NCBI GenBank assembly: GCA_905234735.1
Contig: CAJOJA010000008.1
Span: 90,625 to 154,624, forward strand
Source of the DNA: an uncultured Bacteroidaceae bacterium
GTDB taxonomy: Bacteria > Bacteroidota > Bacteroidia > Bacteroidales > Bacteroidaceae
Reading direction: 5' to 3'
Length of the DNA: 64,000 bases
This document shows, in pieces, positions 8,020 to 18,035 of this stretch. Within the stretch, counting starts at the first letter, position 1; every line of letters starts with the position of its first letter. Position numbers and translations under genes: made by a program. The notes below the pieces were generated by a model. That model saw only the letters and a program-made list of their open reading frames with translations, was not told the origin of the DNA and ran no database searches.

Positions 8020-9451
8020 TTAATTCTTCACTCTTAATTCTTAATTCTTCACTCTTCACTTTCCTAATCAGCCACCAAAGCATGCCGATGCTGACGAAGA
8101 AACTGAGGGCGTCAGAGACGGGAATGGCCATCCACACGCCATCGAGGCCGAAGTGTGGAGGCAACAGAATGAGACCCGGAATGAGGAACAGCATCTGGCG
8201 CGTGAGGCTTTGGAATATCGACTTGCCGGCGTGACCGATGCTCTGGAAGAAGTTGCCAATGACCATCTGGGCACCGACGATGGGGAATACCAGAACATCG
8301 ATGCGGAAACCGCGGTCGGCCATAGCGATGATGGGCAGGTTGTCGGTGAAGAGGTGGGTGAGTGTGTTAGGGAAGAACTCGCCCATGATGAAGCCCGTGA
8401 TGACGACAACCTCAGCACACAAAATGGTGAGTCGCAGGGTTTGCCATACACGATCGTTCTGGCGGGCACCCCAGTTGTAGCCCACAATAGGCTGCATGCC
8501 CTGATTGAGCCCCATGACCATCATGATGAAGAGGAAGACGATGCGGTTGACTATTCCATAGGCCGCAATGGCGGTGTCACCGCCGTACTGCTTCATACCT
8601 TTGTTAATGAGCAAGACGACAAGGCAGGCGCAAAGGTTCATAAGGAATGGGCTCATGCCCACGGCGATAATCTGTCGGACGATGCTGGCTTTGAGCCGGT
8701 AGATACCGCTATGGAGGTGGAGCATCTCGTCCTTATTACTCAGTAGCTTGAACTGCCAAATGAGGGATATGAGCTGCGAGAGAATCGTTGCGAGGGCGGC
8801 ACCCTTGATGCCCCAACCTAGACCTAGTTGAAAGTTAAAAGTTGAAAACTGAAAGTTAAAGTTGAAGATGAACAGGGGGTCGAGAATGGCATTGATGACG
8901 ACGGTCAGAATGGTGCAATACATGGCCTTTTGTGGGTGACCTGCCGAGCGCAATACAGCATTCAGTCCGAAATAGCTGTGCGAGATGACGTTGCCCAGCA
9001 GGATGACCATCATGTAGTCGCGGGCATAGGGTAGAGTGGCCTCCGAGGATCCGAAGAGGACGAGGATGGGGTCGAGGTAGACCAGGCACACCAGCATGAA
9101 GAGGGTGCCCAGAACGATGTTCAGCACTACGGTGTTGCCCAGCACGTGTTGAGCCGTATCATATTCCTTCTGTCCCAGACGGACGCTGATGACGGTAGAG
9201 GCGCCTACGCCCACCATTGCCCCCAGCGCAATGCTGATGTTCATCAGGGGAAAGGTGAGGGCCAGGCCCGAAATGGCCATGCCATCGGAGTTTCCCCACA
9301 TCCCGTCAGGACCGATGTGCCCGATGAAGATACTGTCGACGATGTTGTAGAGCGATGCTGCCGTCATTGCGATGATGGCTGGAACAGCGTATTGAAACAG
9401 CAACCTCGGGATGCTTCGGGTACCAAGTTCGGTTGGAATGTATTTTGCCAT
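8012..9451 (-). CDS. MATE-family multidrug/metabolite exporter
   Basis: A 479-residue membrane protein with two MatE halves and about twelve hydrophobic segments; MATE exporters move cationic drugs or metabolites out by Na+ or H+ exchange. The start was shifted from the TTG at 9460 to the ATG at 9451 (MAKYIPTELGTRSIPRLL), which begins 21 bases after metF. Two oddities stand out. FNFNFQFSTFNFQLG interrupts the loop before GWGIKGAALATI and is encoded by an AT-rich repetitive run (8827-8867). The C-terminal tail RKVKSEELRIKSEELNV comes from a similar repetitive run. Both look like low-complexity intergenic DNA absorbed into the frame. Substrate unknown. Confidence 0.9.
   Translation of the reverse strand: MAKYIPTELGTRSIPRLLFQYAVPAIIAMTAASLYNIVDSIFIGHIGPDGMWGNSDGMAISGLALTFPLMNISIALGAMVGVGASTVISVRLGQKEYDTAQHVLGNTVVLNIVLGTLFMLVCLVYLDPILVLFGSSEATLPYARDYMMVILLGNVISHSYFGLNAVLRSAGHPQKAMYCTILTVVINAILDPLFIFNFNFQFSTFNFQLGLGWGIKGAALATILSQLISLIWQFKLLSNKDEMLHLHSGIYRLKASIVRQIIAVGMSPFLMNLCACLVVLLINKGMKQYGGDTAIAAYGIVNRIVFLFIMMVMGLNQGMQPIVGYNWGARQNDRVWQTLRLTILCAEVVVITGFIMGEFFPNTLTHLFTDNLPIIAMADRGFRIDVLVFPIVGAQMVIGNFFQSIGHAGKSIFQSLTRQMLFLIPGLILLPPHFGLDGVWMAIPVSDALSFFVSIGMLWWLIRKVKSEELRIKSEELNV
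8827..8867. repeat. AT-rich repetitive run inside the MATE gene
   Basis: gttgaaagttaaaagttgaaaactgaaagttaaagttgaag is made of repeated AAAGTT/GAAAGTT words, the same kind of phrase found between genes elsewhere in the window (for example aattaaaagttaaaaataaaagtt before 16139). Here it is translated, adding about 13 residues to a MATE loop. Confidence 0.7.
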
Positions 9452-9472
9452 ATCTCTCAATTTCTCATTTTC

Positions 9473-10429
9473 TCAAAAGCATTTGTTGACGATTTGGCAG
9501 ATGTTGTCGGTCTTCGCCATCGTGTAGTAGTGGATGGCCGGAACACTGTGCGCCAGCAGGTCGCGACTCTGTGCGATGCACCATTCCGTACCCACCTGAT
9601 AGACAGCCTCTGGCGTGCGAGCCTTACGAAGTTCGTCGACGAACATCTGCGGTATATCGATGTGGAACGAACGGGGCAGGAGGTCTATCTGTCGTAGGCT
9701 GGAGATGGGCTTCAGGCCAGGGATGATGGGTACCGTGATACCAGCCTCTCGGCATTGTCTGACAAAGTCATAGAAACACTGGTTGTCAAAGAACATCTGG
9801 GTGATGATGTAGCCGGCACCAGCCTCCACCTTACGCTTCAGATTCTGGATGTCGCTTTCCATATTTGCTGCCTCGTAGTGCTTCTCGGGATAACCGGCCA
9901 CACCCACGCAGAAGTCGGTGGAAAGGCCATTGCGAACGGTGGGGTCGAGATAGCGTCCGTGATTCAGGTCCTGAATCATGTCTACGAGTTCGTCGGCATG
10001 GGCAAAACCGTCGGGTTCGGGCTGGAAATAGCGCTGGCCCGTGACGGCATCTCCACGCAGGGCCATGATGTTGCGGATGCCCAGGAAGTGGAGGTCGATG
10101 AGTTCGCTCTCAATCTTCGAACTGGAGGCGCCACCGCAGATGACGTGTGGCACCATCTCCACCTGATACTTCATCATCACGGCAGCCACGATGGCTATGG
10201 TGCCAGGGCGCTTCGAGAGTGTCATGCGGGTATAGGTGCCGTCGGGGTTGGCACAGTACTCCACTTCGTCGCGATGGCAGGTGACGTTAATGAAGGGCGG
10301 ACAGAACTGCAGCAGGGGTTCGATGCTGGCATAGAGTTTACTGGCATCGCTCCCTTTCAGGGGCGGAACCAGTTCGAAAGATGCAAATGGCGAACTCGTA
10401 CTATTAAGAATATCAATAACTTTGTTCAT
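9473..10429 (-). CDS. metF: 5,10-methylenetetrahydrofolate reductase
   Basis: A 318-residue FAD-dependent TIM-barrel enzyme making 5-methyl-THF, the methyl donor for MetH. Family blocks include FASFELVPPLKG near the N-terminus, PPFINVTCHRDEV, GIRNIMALRGDAV, CVGVAGYPEKHYEA and ITQMFFDNQCFYDFV. The track start at 10585 reaches into metH; the ATG at 10429 (MNKVIDILN) is correct and sits 4 bases after the metH stop, so the two are surely coupled. Gene order metH-metF puts the enzyme and its consumer on one message. Confidence 0.96.
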   Translation of the reverse strand: MNKVIDILNSTSSPFASFELVPPLKGSDASKLYASIEPLLQFCPPFINVTCHRDEVEYCANPDGTYTRMTLSKRPGTIAIVAAVMMKYQVEMVPHVICGGASSSKIESELIDLHFLGIRNIMALRGDAVTGQRYFQPEPDGFAHADELVDMIQDLNHGRYLDPTVRNGLSTDFCVGVAGYPEKHYEAANMESDIQNLKRKVEAGAGYIITQMFFDNQCFYDFVRQCREAGITVPIIPGLKPISSLRQIDLLPRSFHIDIPQMFVDELRKARTPEAVYQVGTEWCIAQSRDLLAHSVPAIHYYTMAKTDNICQIVNKCF

Positions 10430-10433
10430 ATAT

Positions 10434-13400
10434 TTAGTCTGCTTGAATATATCGCGATAAAAGACGTACTCCCTCTTCAGCATCAATGCCACGTCGCTGA
10501 CAATAGTCGTCAAACTGGCACCGATCAATTTGTCCGATAGGGAAGTATTTGGCCTCTTGGTGACTGACGAGCAATCCGCACACACTGGTCGAGGGCAGGA
10601 TGGAATAGCTGTCCGTGAGGCTGATGTGCAGGCGTTCTTCGATGTGCAGAAAGTCGAAAACGACGCGTTTCAAGGAATGGTCGGGACAGGTGGCATAGCC
10701 AAAGGCCGGACGGATGACATGATGCTGTCCATAGACGGTTTGCTGCATCCACTCGACACAGGCCTCAGCCAGTCGGGCGCAAATGGCGTGGCTCATCAAG
10801 AGGTCATACGAAGCCCCGTGGTCGCAGCAGGGTTTATGGATGTTCTCTGCTGCCACGCAGAACATTCCCAACGGGGAGGGGATATCGTGACTAAAGAAGT
10901 CGGAAAGCGAACGAAAGCCGCCTGTCTCCGACTGGCTGCGCAACATCGGCAACCGAGTGCCGTCAGCCAAACGTATGTCGTTGCCCTGTGCTGTTGCCGC
11001 CTCGAATCCGAGGGCCATACGCAGGGAGAGGTGCGAATTTTGCAGGGCCTGTGCGAGCCACGTTTTGCCTTCTTCCAATGTCTGTGCGGCCTTAGGATTA
11101 ATCAGTTGCTGACGTAGGGTTTCGCCTCGGAATCCCCAGAAGTAGAGGAACATGCGCCAATCGATGTGTTCTGCGATGCATGCCAGGTCGGACTGGAGTG
11201 TCTCGAAAGGCTTCAGCTGTTCCAGAGTCGGGCCTTTGTATACTGAAAGCTGCGGAGCCTTGCGGTTGGCTTCTTCGTAGGATGCCAGTTTGCTGTGACT
11301 GGCCTGATGAGCCTCACGTACGCGATCCTGATCCTCTAGGATGGTGATGCGGAAATCCAATGGGTTCATCATGAGGCGCTTGGCCATGACCGAAGTGTTG
11401 GACGCATCGCCACCATAAACAACCAACCCATCGTAGAGTGGAGCCAATTTCAGGGCAGTATGTACGGCCGATGTAGTGGCGCCACCAACAAATAGGGGCG
11501 TGTCCATGTTGTTGGCTTGCATCAGTCGGCAAAGGTTCTCCATCTCCTTGAGCGAAGGGGTGATGAGTCCGCTGACACCCACCAGCACAGGCTTCAATTC
11601 GCGAATGGCATTCAGTATGGTCTCGTTGCTCACCATAACGCCCAGGTCATGAACATCGAAGCCGTTGCACGAAAGTACGATGCCGACAATGTTCTTGCCG
11701 ATGTCGTGAACGTCGCCATTGACTGTAGCCAGAACGACGATGGGGCGTGCCGTTTCGCGTTTCTGTTCGCTCTGTTCGATGGTGGGTTGCAGTAGGTCTA
11801 CAGCGTCCTTCATCACCTTGGCCGACTTCACCACTTGTGGCAGGAACATCTTGCCCTCACCGAAAAGCTGACCGATGTGCTCCATCGCCTGCATCAGCGG
11901 TTCTTCGATGACGCGGACGGGATTGTTGCCGTAAGCCTTCAGGGCTTCGGACATGTCTTCGGCCAGATACTGACTAATGCCGTTGCCCAAAGCGTAAGCC
12001 AGTCGGCCTTCAATGTCTTTCTGCCGCCAAGTTTCCTGCTGAGGCTCGCCCTTCTGTTCTCCTTGTGCGTTCGCCTCTTCTTTCAGTTGTGTAGCCAGGA
12101 AGATGAGCTGCTCGGTGGCCTCATCGCTGGTGTTCAAGATAACGTCTTCTACATCATGGAGAAGCCTGGGCTCAATGTCATCGTAGACGCACAGCATAGC
12201 GGGGTTCACAATGGCCATATCCAGGCCGGCACGCACAGCATGATAGAGGAAAACGGAATGCATGGCCTCGCGCACAACATTATTGCCTCGGAAGGCGAAA
12301 GAGAGGTTGGAGATGCCTCCGCTGGTCTTGGCCAGGGGCAAGTTTTGCTTAATCCACGCTACGGCCCGAATGAAGTCGATGGCGTAGGCGGCATGTTCCT
12401 TGATGCCCGTTGCCACGGAGAGCACATTGACATCGAAAATGATGTCCTGGGGCGGAAAACCGTTTGCCGTCAGTAGGTTGTAAGCACGTTGGCAGATGGA
12501 AGTCTTGCGTTCGTAGGTCGATGCCTGCCCCTTTTCGTCGAAGGCCATGACCACTACAGCAGCACCCAGTTGGCGCAGTTGACGTGCCTGGCGCAAGAAC
12601 TCCTGTTCGCCCACTTTCAAGCTGATGGAGTTGACGATGCACTTGCCCTGTGCGTTCTTCAATCCTTCCAGCACCGTGGGCCAGTCGCTGGAATCAATCA
12701 TCAGCGGCACGCGAGCCACTGCAGGGGTGTTGGACAGGCATCGCAGGAAATTGCACATCTCCTGACGACTTTCGAGCATGGCATCGTCCATGTTTATATC
12801 GATGACGGCTGCTCCACCCTCAATCTGTTGGCGTGCCACCTGGAGTGCCTCCTCGTATTGGTGTTCGGCAATGAGACGGGCAAAGCGGCGCGAACCAGCC
12901 ACGTTGGTACGCTCACCGATATGGGTGATGATACCGCTCGTTGCTATGGGAGCAATGCGCAAAGACTCCAATCCCGACAATTCTGTTACTCCGCGTTCGT
13001 CGTTCGTTGCCCTTGATAGCTTACGTGGCGCAACGCCCTCAACAGCATTCCGGATGGCACGGATGTGAGACGGGGTGGTACCGCAGCATCCGCCCACGAT
13101 ATTCAACAATCCGGCTTCGGCAATCTCGCGCAGGTGACGGGCCGTGTATTCGGGTTGTTCGTCGTATTCTCCCATCTCGTTGGGGAGACCTGCATTAGGA
13201 TATAAACTTGTGTAAACCTTTACCTTACTCGATATTTGTTCGATGAAAGATTTCATATCGGTGACACCGAATGAACAATTCAATCCGAAGGACAATATGG
13301 GGTAGTGCGCGATACTCGTATAGAAGGCCTCCAGCGTCTGACCTGTCAGCAGTCGCCCACTGCGGTCGTTGATGGTGGCAGACACCATTACGGGTATTTC

Positions 13401-14006
13401 CCTGCCCATCGCTTCACCCACTTGAGAGATGGCATACAAGGCCGCTTTGGCATTCAGCGCATCGTAGCAAGTCTCCAATAGCAGCAGGTCGGCACCGCCC
13501 TCCATGAGAGTATGTGCCTGTTCGTGATAAGCCTCAGCCAGGGTGTCGAAATCGACTGTGCGCAGGGTGGGTTCGTTGGCATCTTGTGCCAGCGACAAGG
13601 ATTTGGATGTCGGTCCCATACTGCCTGCTACCCATATTTTTCGTCCACAATTCTCGTCAGCGACCTTACGGGCAATTTGGACTCCTGTACGTGCCATTTC
13701 TGCCGCCAGTTCCTGACAAGCATAGTCGGTCTGCGAGATGCGATTCGACGAGAATGTATTGGTGGTGATAATGTCGGCACCTGCCTCTATGTATTGACGA
13801 TGGATGTCGGCAACGACCTCCGGGCGCGTCAAGTTCAGTATGTCGTTGTTGCCTGCCAGATTGGTCTTCCATTCCTTGAATCGCGAACCATGATAGTCCG
13901 TACGGCTCAGTCCGCACTGTTGTATCAGCGTACCGATGGCTCCGTCCAGAATTGCTATTCGTTTATTCAGCAAGGATGCAAGTTGTGGCGCAATGTAGAT
14001 AGACAT
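10434..14006 (-). CDS. metH: Cobalamin-dependent methionine synthase
   Basis: A 1190-residue four-module enzyme, near the usual 1200-1230. In order: homocysteine-binding domain with the zinc motif GGCCGT (about 305); pterin-binding domain (THIGERTNVAGSRRFARL onward); cobalamin cap and Rossmann domain with DVHDIGKNIVG, whose His ligates cobalt (about 765); C-terminal AdoMet reactivation domain ending RPAFGYATCPDHSLK and HPEAKYF-like SHQEAKYFPIGQ. It transfers the methyl of 5-methyl-THF to homocysteine. I chose the ATG at 14006 (MSIYIAPQLAS) over the track's 14075, because a TACTTTTG promoter core lies between them. First gene of metH-metF-MATE-phosphoesterase. I saw no obvious cobalamin riboswitch in the short leader. 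Confidence 0.97.
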   Translation of the reverse strand: MSIYIAPQLASLLNKRIAILDGAIGTLIQQCGLSRTDYHGSRFKEWKTNLAGNNDILNLTRPEVVADIHRQYIEAGADIITTNTFSSNRISQTDYACQELAAEMARTGVQIARKVADENCGRKIWVAGSMGPTSKSLSLAQDANEPTLRTVDFDTLAEAYHEQAHTLMEGGADLLLLETCYDALNAKAALYAISQVGEAMGREIPVMVSATINDRSGRLLTGQTLEAFYTSIAHYPILSFGLNCSFGVTDMKSFIEQISSKVKVYTSLYPNAGLPNEMGEYDEQPEYTARHLREIAEAGLLNIVGGCCGTTPSHIRAIRNAVEGVAPRKLSRATNDERGVTELSGLESLRIAPIATSGIITHIGERTNVAGSRRFARLIAEHQYEEALQVARQQIEGGAAVIDINMDDAMLESRQEMCNFLRCLSNTPAVARVPLMIDSSDWPTVLEGLKNAQGKCIVNSISLKVGEQEFLRQARQLRQLGAAVVVMAFDEKGQASTYERKTSICQRAYNLLTANGFPPQDIIFDVNVLSVATGIKEHAAYAIDFIRAVAWIKQNLPLAKTSGGISNLSFAFRGNNVVREAMHSVFLYHAVRAGLDMAIVNPAMLCVYDDIEPRLLHDVEDVILNTSDEATEQLIFLATQLKEEANAQGEQKGEPQQETWRQKDIEGRLAYALGNGISQYLAEDMSEALKAYGNNPVRVIEEPLMQAMEHIGQLFGEGKMFLPQVVKSAKVMKDAVDLLQPTIEQSEQKRETARPIVVLATVNGDVHDIGKNIVGIVLSCNGFDVHDLGVMVSNETILNAIRELKPVLVGVSGLITPSLKEMENLCRLMQANNMDTPLFVGGATTSAVHTALKLAPLYDGLVVYGGDASNTSVMAKRLMMNPLDFRITILEDQDRVREAHQASHSKLASYEEANRKAPQLSVYKGPTLEQLKPFETLQSDLACIAEHIDWRMFLYFWGFRGETLRQQLINPKAAQTLEEGKTWLAQALQNSHLSLRMALGFEAATAQGNDIRLADGTRLPMLRSQSETGGFRSLSDFFSHDIPSPLGMFCVAAENIHKPCCDHGASYDLLMSHAICARLAEACVEWMQQTVYGQHHVIRPAFGYATCPDHSLKRVVFDFLHIEERLHISLTDSYSILPSTSVCGLLVSHQEAKYFPIGQIDRCQFDDYCQRRGIDAEEGVRLLSRYIQAD

Positions 14007-14023
14007 ATCGTTTATTTTGAGTG

Positions 14024-14031
14024 CAAAAGTA
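14024..14031 (-). promoter_or_regulatory. metH promoter -7 element (TACTTTTG, minus strand)
   Basis: On the minus strand TACTTTTG is followed by cactcaaaataaacgat and the metH ATG 18 bases later, leaving only about a dozen bases of leader. Confidence 0.65.
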
Positions 14032-14117
14032 CATAAAATATCACGTTCTACATAGCCCTTAACTTTTTTTTTCACAAAAAACTAGTGTTTTATCGATGCT
14101 TTGTCGATTAAAAGTAT

Positions 14118-14125
14118 TAACTTTG
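14118..14125 (+). promoter_or_regulatory. Promoter of the decarboxylase operon (TAACTTTG)
   Basis: TAACTTTG followed by cgcac, with a TTG at 14101 upstream, gives a Bacteroidota-type promoter about 50 bases before the mmdA start codon. The leader is A-rich. Confidence 0.65.
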
Positions 14126-14175
14126 CGCACGAATTTTGAGAAATAAACCTAATAAATAATCATTTCAATTAAAAA

Positions 14176-15747
14176 ATGAGCAAACAACAAGAGAAAATCG
14201 GAGAACTCGTTGAACTCCGTGCCAAAGCCCGTGTTGGCGGCGGTGAGAAAGCCATCGAGAAGCAGCACCAAAAGGGCAAGTACACAGCCCGCGAGCGTAT
14301 AGCCATGCTGCTCGACGAAGGATCTTTCGAGGAAATGGACATGTTCGTGCAGCATCGTTGTACCAACTTCGGTATGGACAAGAAGCACTATCTAGGCGAC
14401 GGCGTGGTTACTGGTAGCGGTACCATCGGCGGTCGTTTGGTTTATGTATTTGCACAGGACTTCACGGTTAGCGCCGGTTCCTTGAGCGAAATGCTGGCCA
14501 GCAAGATTTGCAAGGTTATGGATATTGCCATGAAGGTAGGTGCTCCCGTCATTGGTCTGAACGACTCCGGTGGTGCTCGTCTGCAGGAGGGTATCAATGC
14601 CCTGGCAGGTTACTCGGAAATCTTCCAACGCAACATTATGGCATCGGGCGTTGTTCCCCAGATTAGCGCCATCATGGGTCCCTGCGCAGGTGGTGCCGTT
14701 TACAGCCCTGCATTGACAGACTTCACCCTGATGATGGAGAATACTTCGTATATGTTCCTTACGGGTCCTGCCGTTGTGAAGACCGTGCTGGGTGAGGACG
14801 TAACTCAGGAACAGTTGGGTGGTGCCAGCGTGCATGGCACGAAGTCGGGCGTCTGCCACTTCACCGCCAAGACGGAGGAGGAAGCTATGGCTATGATTAA
14901 GAAGCTCATCAGCTACATTCCCCAGAACAATTTGGAAAAGACTCCCCGTGTGGCCTGCACCGACCCCATCAACCGCAAGGAGGACTTCCTGAACGAGATT
15001 ATCCCGGAGAATCCCAACGAGGCCTACGATATGTATAAAGTTATTGCCGGTATCGTGGACAATGGCGAGTTTTTTGAGGTTCAGCCCAACTTTGCCAAGA
15101 ATATCATCGTTGGTTTCGCCCGCTTCAATGGCGAGAGCGTCGGCATCGTGGCCAACCAGCCGCAGGTGATGGCTGGTGTACTCGACAGCAACTCTAGCCG
15201 CAAGGGAGCCCGTTTCGTACGCTTCTGCGACGCCTTTAATATTCCTATTGTAACGTTGGTTGATGTACCTGGATTCTTGCCTGGTACCCAGCAGGAGTAC
15301 AACGCTGTAATCCTTCATGGTGCCAAGTTGCTCTATGCCTATGGCGAGTGCACAGTGCCCAAGGTTACCGTTACGCTGCGTAAGTCGTACGGTGGTTCGC
15401 ACATCGTGATGAGCTGTAAGCAACTGCGTGGCGACATGAACTACGCATGGCCCTCGGCCGAAATCGCTGTCATGGGTGCTGCTGGTGCTGCTGCTGTGCT
15501 GTATGCCAAGGAGGCCAAGGCCCTGAAGGACGAAGGCAAGGTGGACGAGGCAAAGGCATTTATCAAGGAGAAGGAGGACGAGTACAACAAACTCTTCGCC
15601 AACCCTTACAATGCTGCGCGCTATGGCTACATCGACGATGTCATCGAGCCGCGCAACACTCGCTTCCGCATCATTCGTGCCCTGACACAGCTGGAGAACA
15701 AGAAACTCCAGAATCCTGCCAAGAAGCACGGTAACATTCCTTTGTAA
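14176..15747 (+). CDS. mmdA: Methylmalonyl-CoA decarboxylase / propionyl-CoA carboxylase carboxyltransferase subunit
   Basis: A 523-residue carboxyltransferase with the N- and C-terminal crotonase-like halves of the acyl-CoA carboxyltransferase family. Typical blocks: [84 protein letters not shown] and [17 protein letters not shown]. It moves CO2 from methylmalonyl-CoA onto biotin. With the following OadG-, BCCP- and OadB-like subunits it forms a membrane complex that couples decarboxylation to Na+ export, the last steps of succinate to propionate fermentation. The family also includes propionyl-CoA carboxylase beta, but the OadB partner favours the decarboxylase role. Confidence 0.93.
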   Translation: MSKQQEKIGELVELRAKARVGGGEKAIEKQHQKGKYTARERIAMLLDEGSFEEMDMFVQHRCTNFGMDKKHYLGDGVVTGSGTIGGRLVYVFAQDFTVSAGSLSEMLASKICKVMDIAMKVGAPVIGLNDSGGARLQEGINALAGYSEIFQRNIMASGVVPQISAIMGPCAGGAVYSPALTDFTLMMENTSYMFLTGPAVVKTVLGEDVTQEQLGGASVHGTKSGVCHFTAKTEEEAMAMIKKLISYIPQNNLEKTPRVACTDPINRKEDFLNEIIPENPNEAYDMYKVIAGIVDNGEFFEVQPNFAKNIIVGFARFNGESVGIVANQPQVMAGVLDSNSSRKGARFVRFCDAFNIPIVTLVDVPGFLPGTQQEYNAVILHGAKLLYAYGECTVPKVTVTLRKSYGGSHIVMSCKQLRGDMNYAWPSAEIAVMGAAGAAAVLYAKEAKALKDEGKVDEAKAFIKEKEDEYNKLFANPYNAARYGYIDDVIEPRNTRFRIIRALTQLENKKLQNPAKKHGNIPL

Positions 15748-15774
15748 TAAATTGATAATTGAAATTTGACAATT

Positions 15775-16104
15775 ATGATATTATTAACAACTGATTGGGG
15801 ACAGGCATGGACGATGGCTGGCATCAGTGTCGGCGTGGTCTTTTCCATACTGGTTCTGTTAGTTCTCGTTCTGGCTGTCTTCAGCCTTGTAGCTCAGGGC
15901 AAGAAGGCGTCACCTGCTGGGGTTGTACCCGCTGTCCAGAAGTCTGCTCCTAAGGTTTCTAAGGCCGGTGGTACCGATGAGGCAGCTGTGGCTATGGCAG
16001 TCTATCTGTACATGAATGGTCGTCACGACGAGGAGAGCGGTGTGCTCACCATCCACGTCAACGAACACTCGCTCTGGCATGAGGAACTGAACGAGAGACT
16101 TTAA
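15775..16104 (+). CDS. OadG-like gamma/delta subunit of the Na+-pumping decarboxylase
   Basis: A 109-residue protein with one strong N-terminal membrane helix (GISVGVVFSILVLLVLVLAVFSLVA), a charged linker and a short soluble tail, as in OadG/MmdD scaffolding subunits that hold the carboxyltransferase and membrane parts together. The ATG at 15775 was preferred to the track's TTG at 15766. It sits between mmdA (27 bp) and the biotin carrier (34 bp). OadG sequences diverge widely, so the call leans on position and topology. Confidence 0.8.
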   Translation: MILLTTDWGQAWTMAGISVGVVFSILVLLVLVLAVFSLVAQGKKASPAGVVPAVQKSAPKVSKAGGTDEAAVAMAVYLYMNGRHDEESGVLTIHVNEHSLWHEELNERL

Positions 16105-16138
16105 TAAATTAAAAAATTAAAAGTTAAAAATAAAAGTT

Positions 16139-16579
16139 ATGCAAGACTTTAAATTTAAGATAGACGGTACAGAATACACTGCTAATGTCGAGGAAAAAGA
16201 AGACGGAAAGTTGGCAGTTACTGTCAATGGCAAAACCTACGAAGTGGAAGTTCCCGGACACGTAGCAGCTGCCCCCAAGGTACAACCCATCAAGCCTGCC
16301 GCACCCACTGCTGCTCCTGCCGCTGCCCCCGCAGCTGCTCCTGCCAAGAAGGCTGCCACTGGCACTGGAACTGCCGTTACGGCTCCTCTGCCCGGAACCA
16401 TCACCAGCATCGAGGTGAAGGAGGGCGATGCCGTCAAGGCAGGTCAGACCGTTATCGTTATGGAAGCCATGAAGATGGCCAACAACATCACCGCAGAGTG
16501 CGACGGTACCGTCAAGGCCATCCTCGTTCAGCAGGGTGCACAGGTGCAGTCGGGCGACGCTTTAATCGAAATCGGCTGA
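16139..16579 (+). CDS. Biotin carboxyl carrier subunit of the decarboxylase
   Basis: A 146-residue biotinyl protein. A short N-terminal region is followed by a Pro/Ala-rich flexible hinge (about 45-70, APAAAPAAAPAK) and a C-terminal biotinyl domain. The biotinylation motif VIVMEAMKMAN places the modified lysine at residue 112, 35 residues from the end as usual. It carries CO2 from the carboxyltransferase (mmdA) to the membrane subunit (16617). The start codon follows an A-rich repetitive spacer rather than a strong Shine-Dalgarno. Confidence 0.94.
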   Translation: MQDFKFKIDGTEYTANVEEKEDGKLAVTVNGKTYEVEVPGHVAAAPKVQPIKPAAPTAAPAAAPAAAPAKKAATGTGTAVTAPLPGTITSIEVKEGDAVKAGQTVIVMEAMKMANNITAECDGTVKAILVQQGAQVQSGDALIEIG

Positions 16580-16616
16580 TTTCGTAATTGACAATTGATA
16601 ATTGATATTGACAATT

Positions 16617-17897
16617 ATGAAAAGAATAAAGTTTTTTAGTTTGCTAGCTCTGTTGCTCCTTATGGCCACACCTTTGATGGCAGCCGACTTCGACATGAAT
16701 TCGGCTATGACCAAGTTCTGGAGCGAGATGGGCTTTACCTATTTCTTTGCAGGCGAGGGCTGGAAGAATGCCGTCATGATTCTGATAGCTTGCTTCCTAC
16801 TTTATCTGGCCATCAAGAAGGAGTACGAACCCCTATTGCTCCTGCCCATTGCCTTTGGTATGTTGCTGTCGAACATTCCCGGTGCGGGTCTGTTCCACAC
16901 CTCCATGTGGAACGATGAATTCCTGAACCCCGAGAGCCCTTTCTACCATAGTTATCGCCATGTAATGGCTGAGGGTGGACTGCTCGATGTGCTCTACATC
17001 GGTGTCAAGGCAGGTGTCTATCCCTGCCTCATCTTCCTTGGTGTGGGTGCAATGACTGACTTCGGTCCGCTGATTGCCAACCCCAAAAGCTTGCTTCTTG
17101 GTGCTGCCGCACAGCTGGGTATCTTTGCTACCTTTCTGGTGACACAGATGGACTTCTTCGGTTTTAATGCTCAGGAAGCAGCTTCTATTGGTATCATCGG
17201 TGGTGCCGATGGTCCTACGGCCATCTTCCTCACCACCAAACTGGCTCCCCACTTGTTGGGCCCCATCGCAGTGGCTGCCTACTCGTATATGGCCTTGGTG
17301 CCCGTTATCCAGCCGCCCATCATGCGTGCTCTGACAACGAAGAAGGAACGCATGATTCGCATGGAACAGCTGCGCACCGTGTCGAAGAAAGAGAAGATTC
17401 TGTTCCCCATCATCGTTGCCATCATCGTCAGTCTTATCCTTCCCTCTGCTGCCACTCTGATTGGTTGCCTCATGCTGGGTAACCTGATGAAAGAGAGTGG
17501 GGTAGTGGAGCGCCTGTCGAAGGCTGCCCAGAACGAGTTGAACAACATCGTTGTTATCTTCCTGGGTACCACGGTGGGTGCAACGGCTACGGCTGAGGCC
17601 TTCCTCAACTTCCGCACTATCTCTATCCTCTGCGTCGGCATCGTTGCCTTCGGTGTGGGTTCAGCCGGTGGTGTGCTGTTGGCCAAGTTCATGAACCTGT
17701 TCCTAAAGAAGAAGATTAACCCGCTGATTGGTTCGGCTGGTGTCAGTGCTGTGCCTATGGCTGCTCGTGTCAGCCAGTCAGAAGGTCAGAAGGCCGACCC
17801 GCGTAACTTCCTCCTGATGCATGCCATGGGTCCCAATGTGGCCGGTGTCATCGGTTCTGCCGTTGCCGCAGGTATTCTGTTGAGTTTCTTGGGTTAA
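16617..17897 (+). CDS. Na+-pumping decarboxylase beta subunit (OadB/MmdB/GcdB family)
   Basis: A 426-residue polytopic membrane protein that decarboxylates carboxybiotin and exports Na+. The conserved signature [20 protein letters not shown] is present, with the aspartate implicated in Na+ transport, and so is [25 protein letters not shown]. An N-terminal stretch ([25 protein letters not shown]) resembles a signal peptide, as in several Bacteroidota homologues. The ATG at 16617 is used instead of the upstream TTG. Last gene of the operon, followed by a hairpin with a T-run. Confidence 0.94.
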   Translation: MKRIKFFSLLALLLLMATPLMAADFDMNSAMTKFWSEMGFTYFFAGEGWKNAVMILIACFLLYLAIKKEYEPLLLLPIAFGMLLSNIPGAGLFHTSMWNDEFLNPESPFYHSYRHVMAEGGLLDVLYIGVKAGVYPCLIFLGVGAMTDFGPLIANPKSLLLGAAAQLGIFATFLVTQMDFFGFNAQEAASIGIIGGADGPTAIFLTTKLAPHLLGPIAVAAYSYMALVPVIQPPIMRALTTKKERMIRMEQLRTVSKKEKILFPIIVAIIVSLILPSAATLIGCLMLGNLMKESGVVERLSKAAQNELNNIVVIFLGTTVGATATAEAFLNFRTISILCVGIVAFGVGSAGGVLLAKFMNLFLKKKINPLIGSAGVSAVPMAARVSQSEGQKADPRNFLLMHAMGPNVAGVIGSAVAAGILLSFLG

Positions 17898-17949
17898 CCT
17901 TAACAATCTTAAAGTCCTTTGTGATTTTAGGTTCTTAAAGTTCTTTATT

Positions 17950-17981
17950 AAAAAGTGCGGAGAAATCCGTGCTTTTTTTTT
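17950..17981 (+). terminator. Terminator after the decarboxylase operon
   Basis: AAAAAGTGCGGA-gaaa-TCCGTGCTTTTTTTTT forms a stem of about 8 bp (two G-U pairs), extended by A/T pairing, with a run of nine T. Confidence 0.8.
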
Positions 17982-18001
17982 GTTCTTTTTCAAAGAATTA
18001 T

Positions 18002-18009
18002 TATCTTTG
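18002..18009 (+). promoter_or_regulatory. Promoter -7 element (TATCTTTG) of the FAS1 lipoprotein gene
   Basis: TATCTTTGCTC matches TAnnTTTG and lies 26 bases before the ATG at 18036, just after the preceding terminator. Confidence 0.6.
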
Positions 18010-18035
18010 CTCCCAAATACTAAAAACTAACTAAC

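Noticed and set aside
13500-14006. Cobalamin riboswitch for metH
   Set aside because: The promoter leaves only about a dozen leader bases, so there is no room for one.
14392-15729. 445-aa antisense ORF across mmdA
   Set aside because: Shadow of a conserved carboxyltransferase; it has no promoter, signal or family motif of its own.
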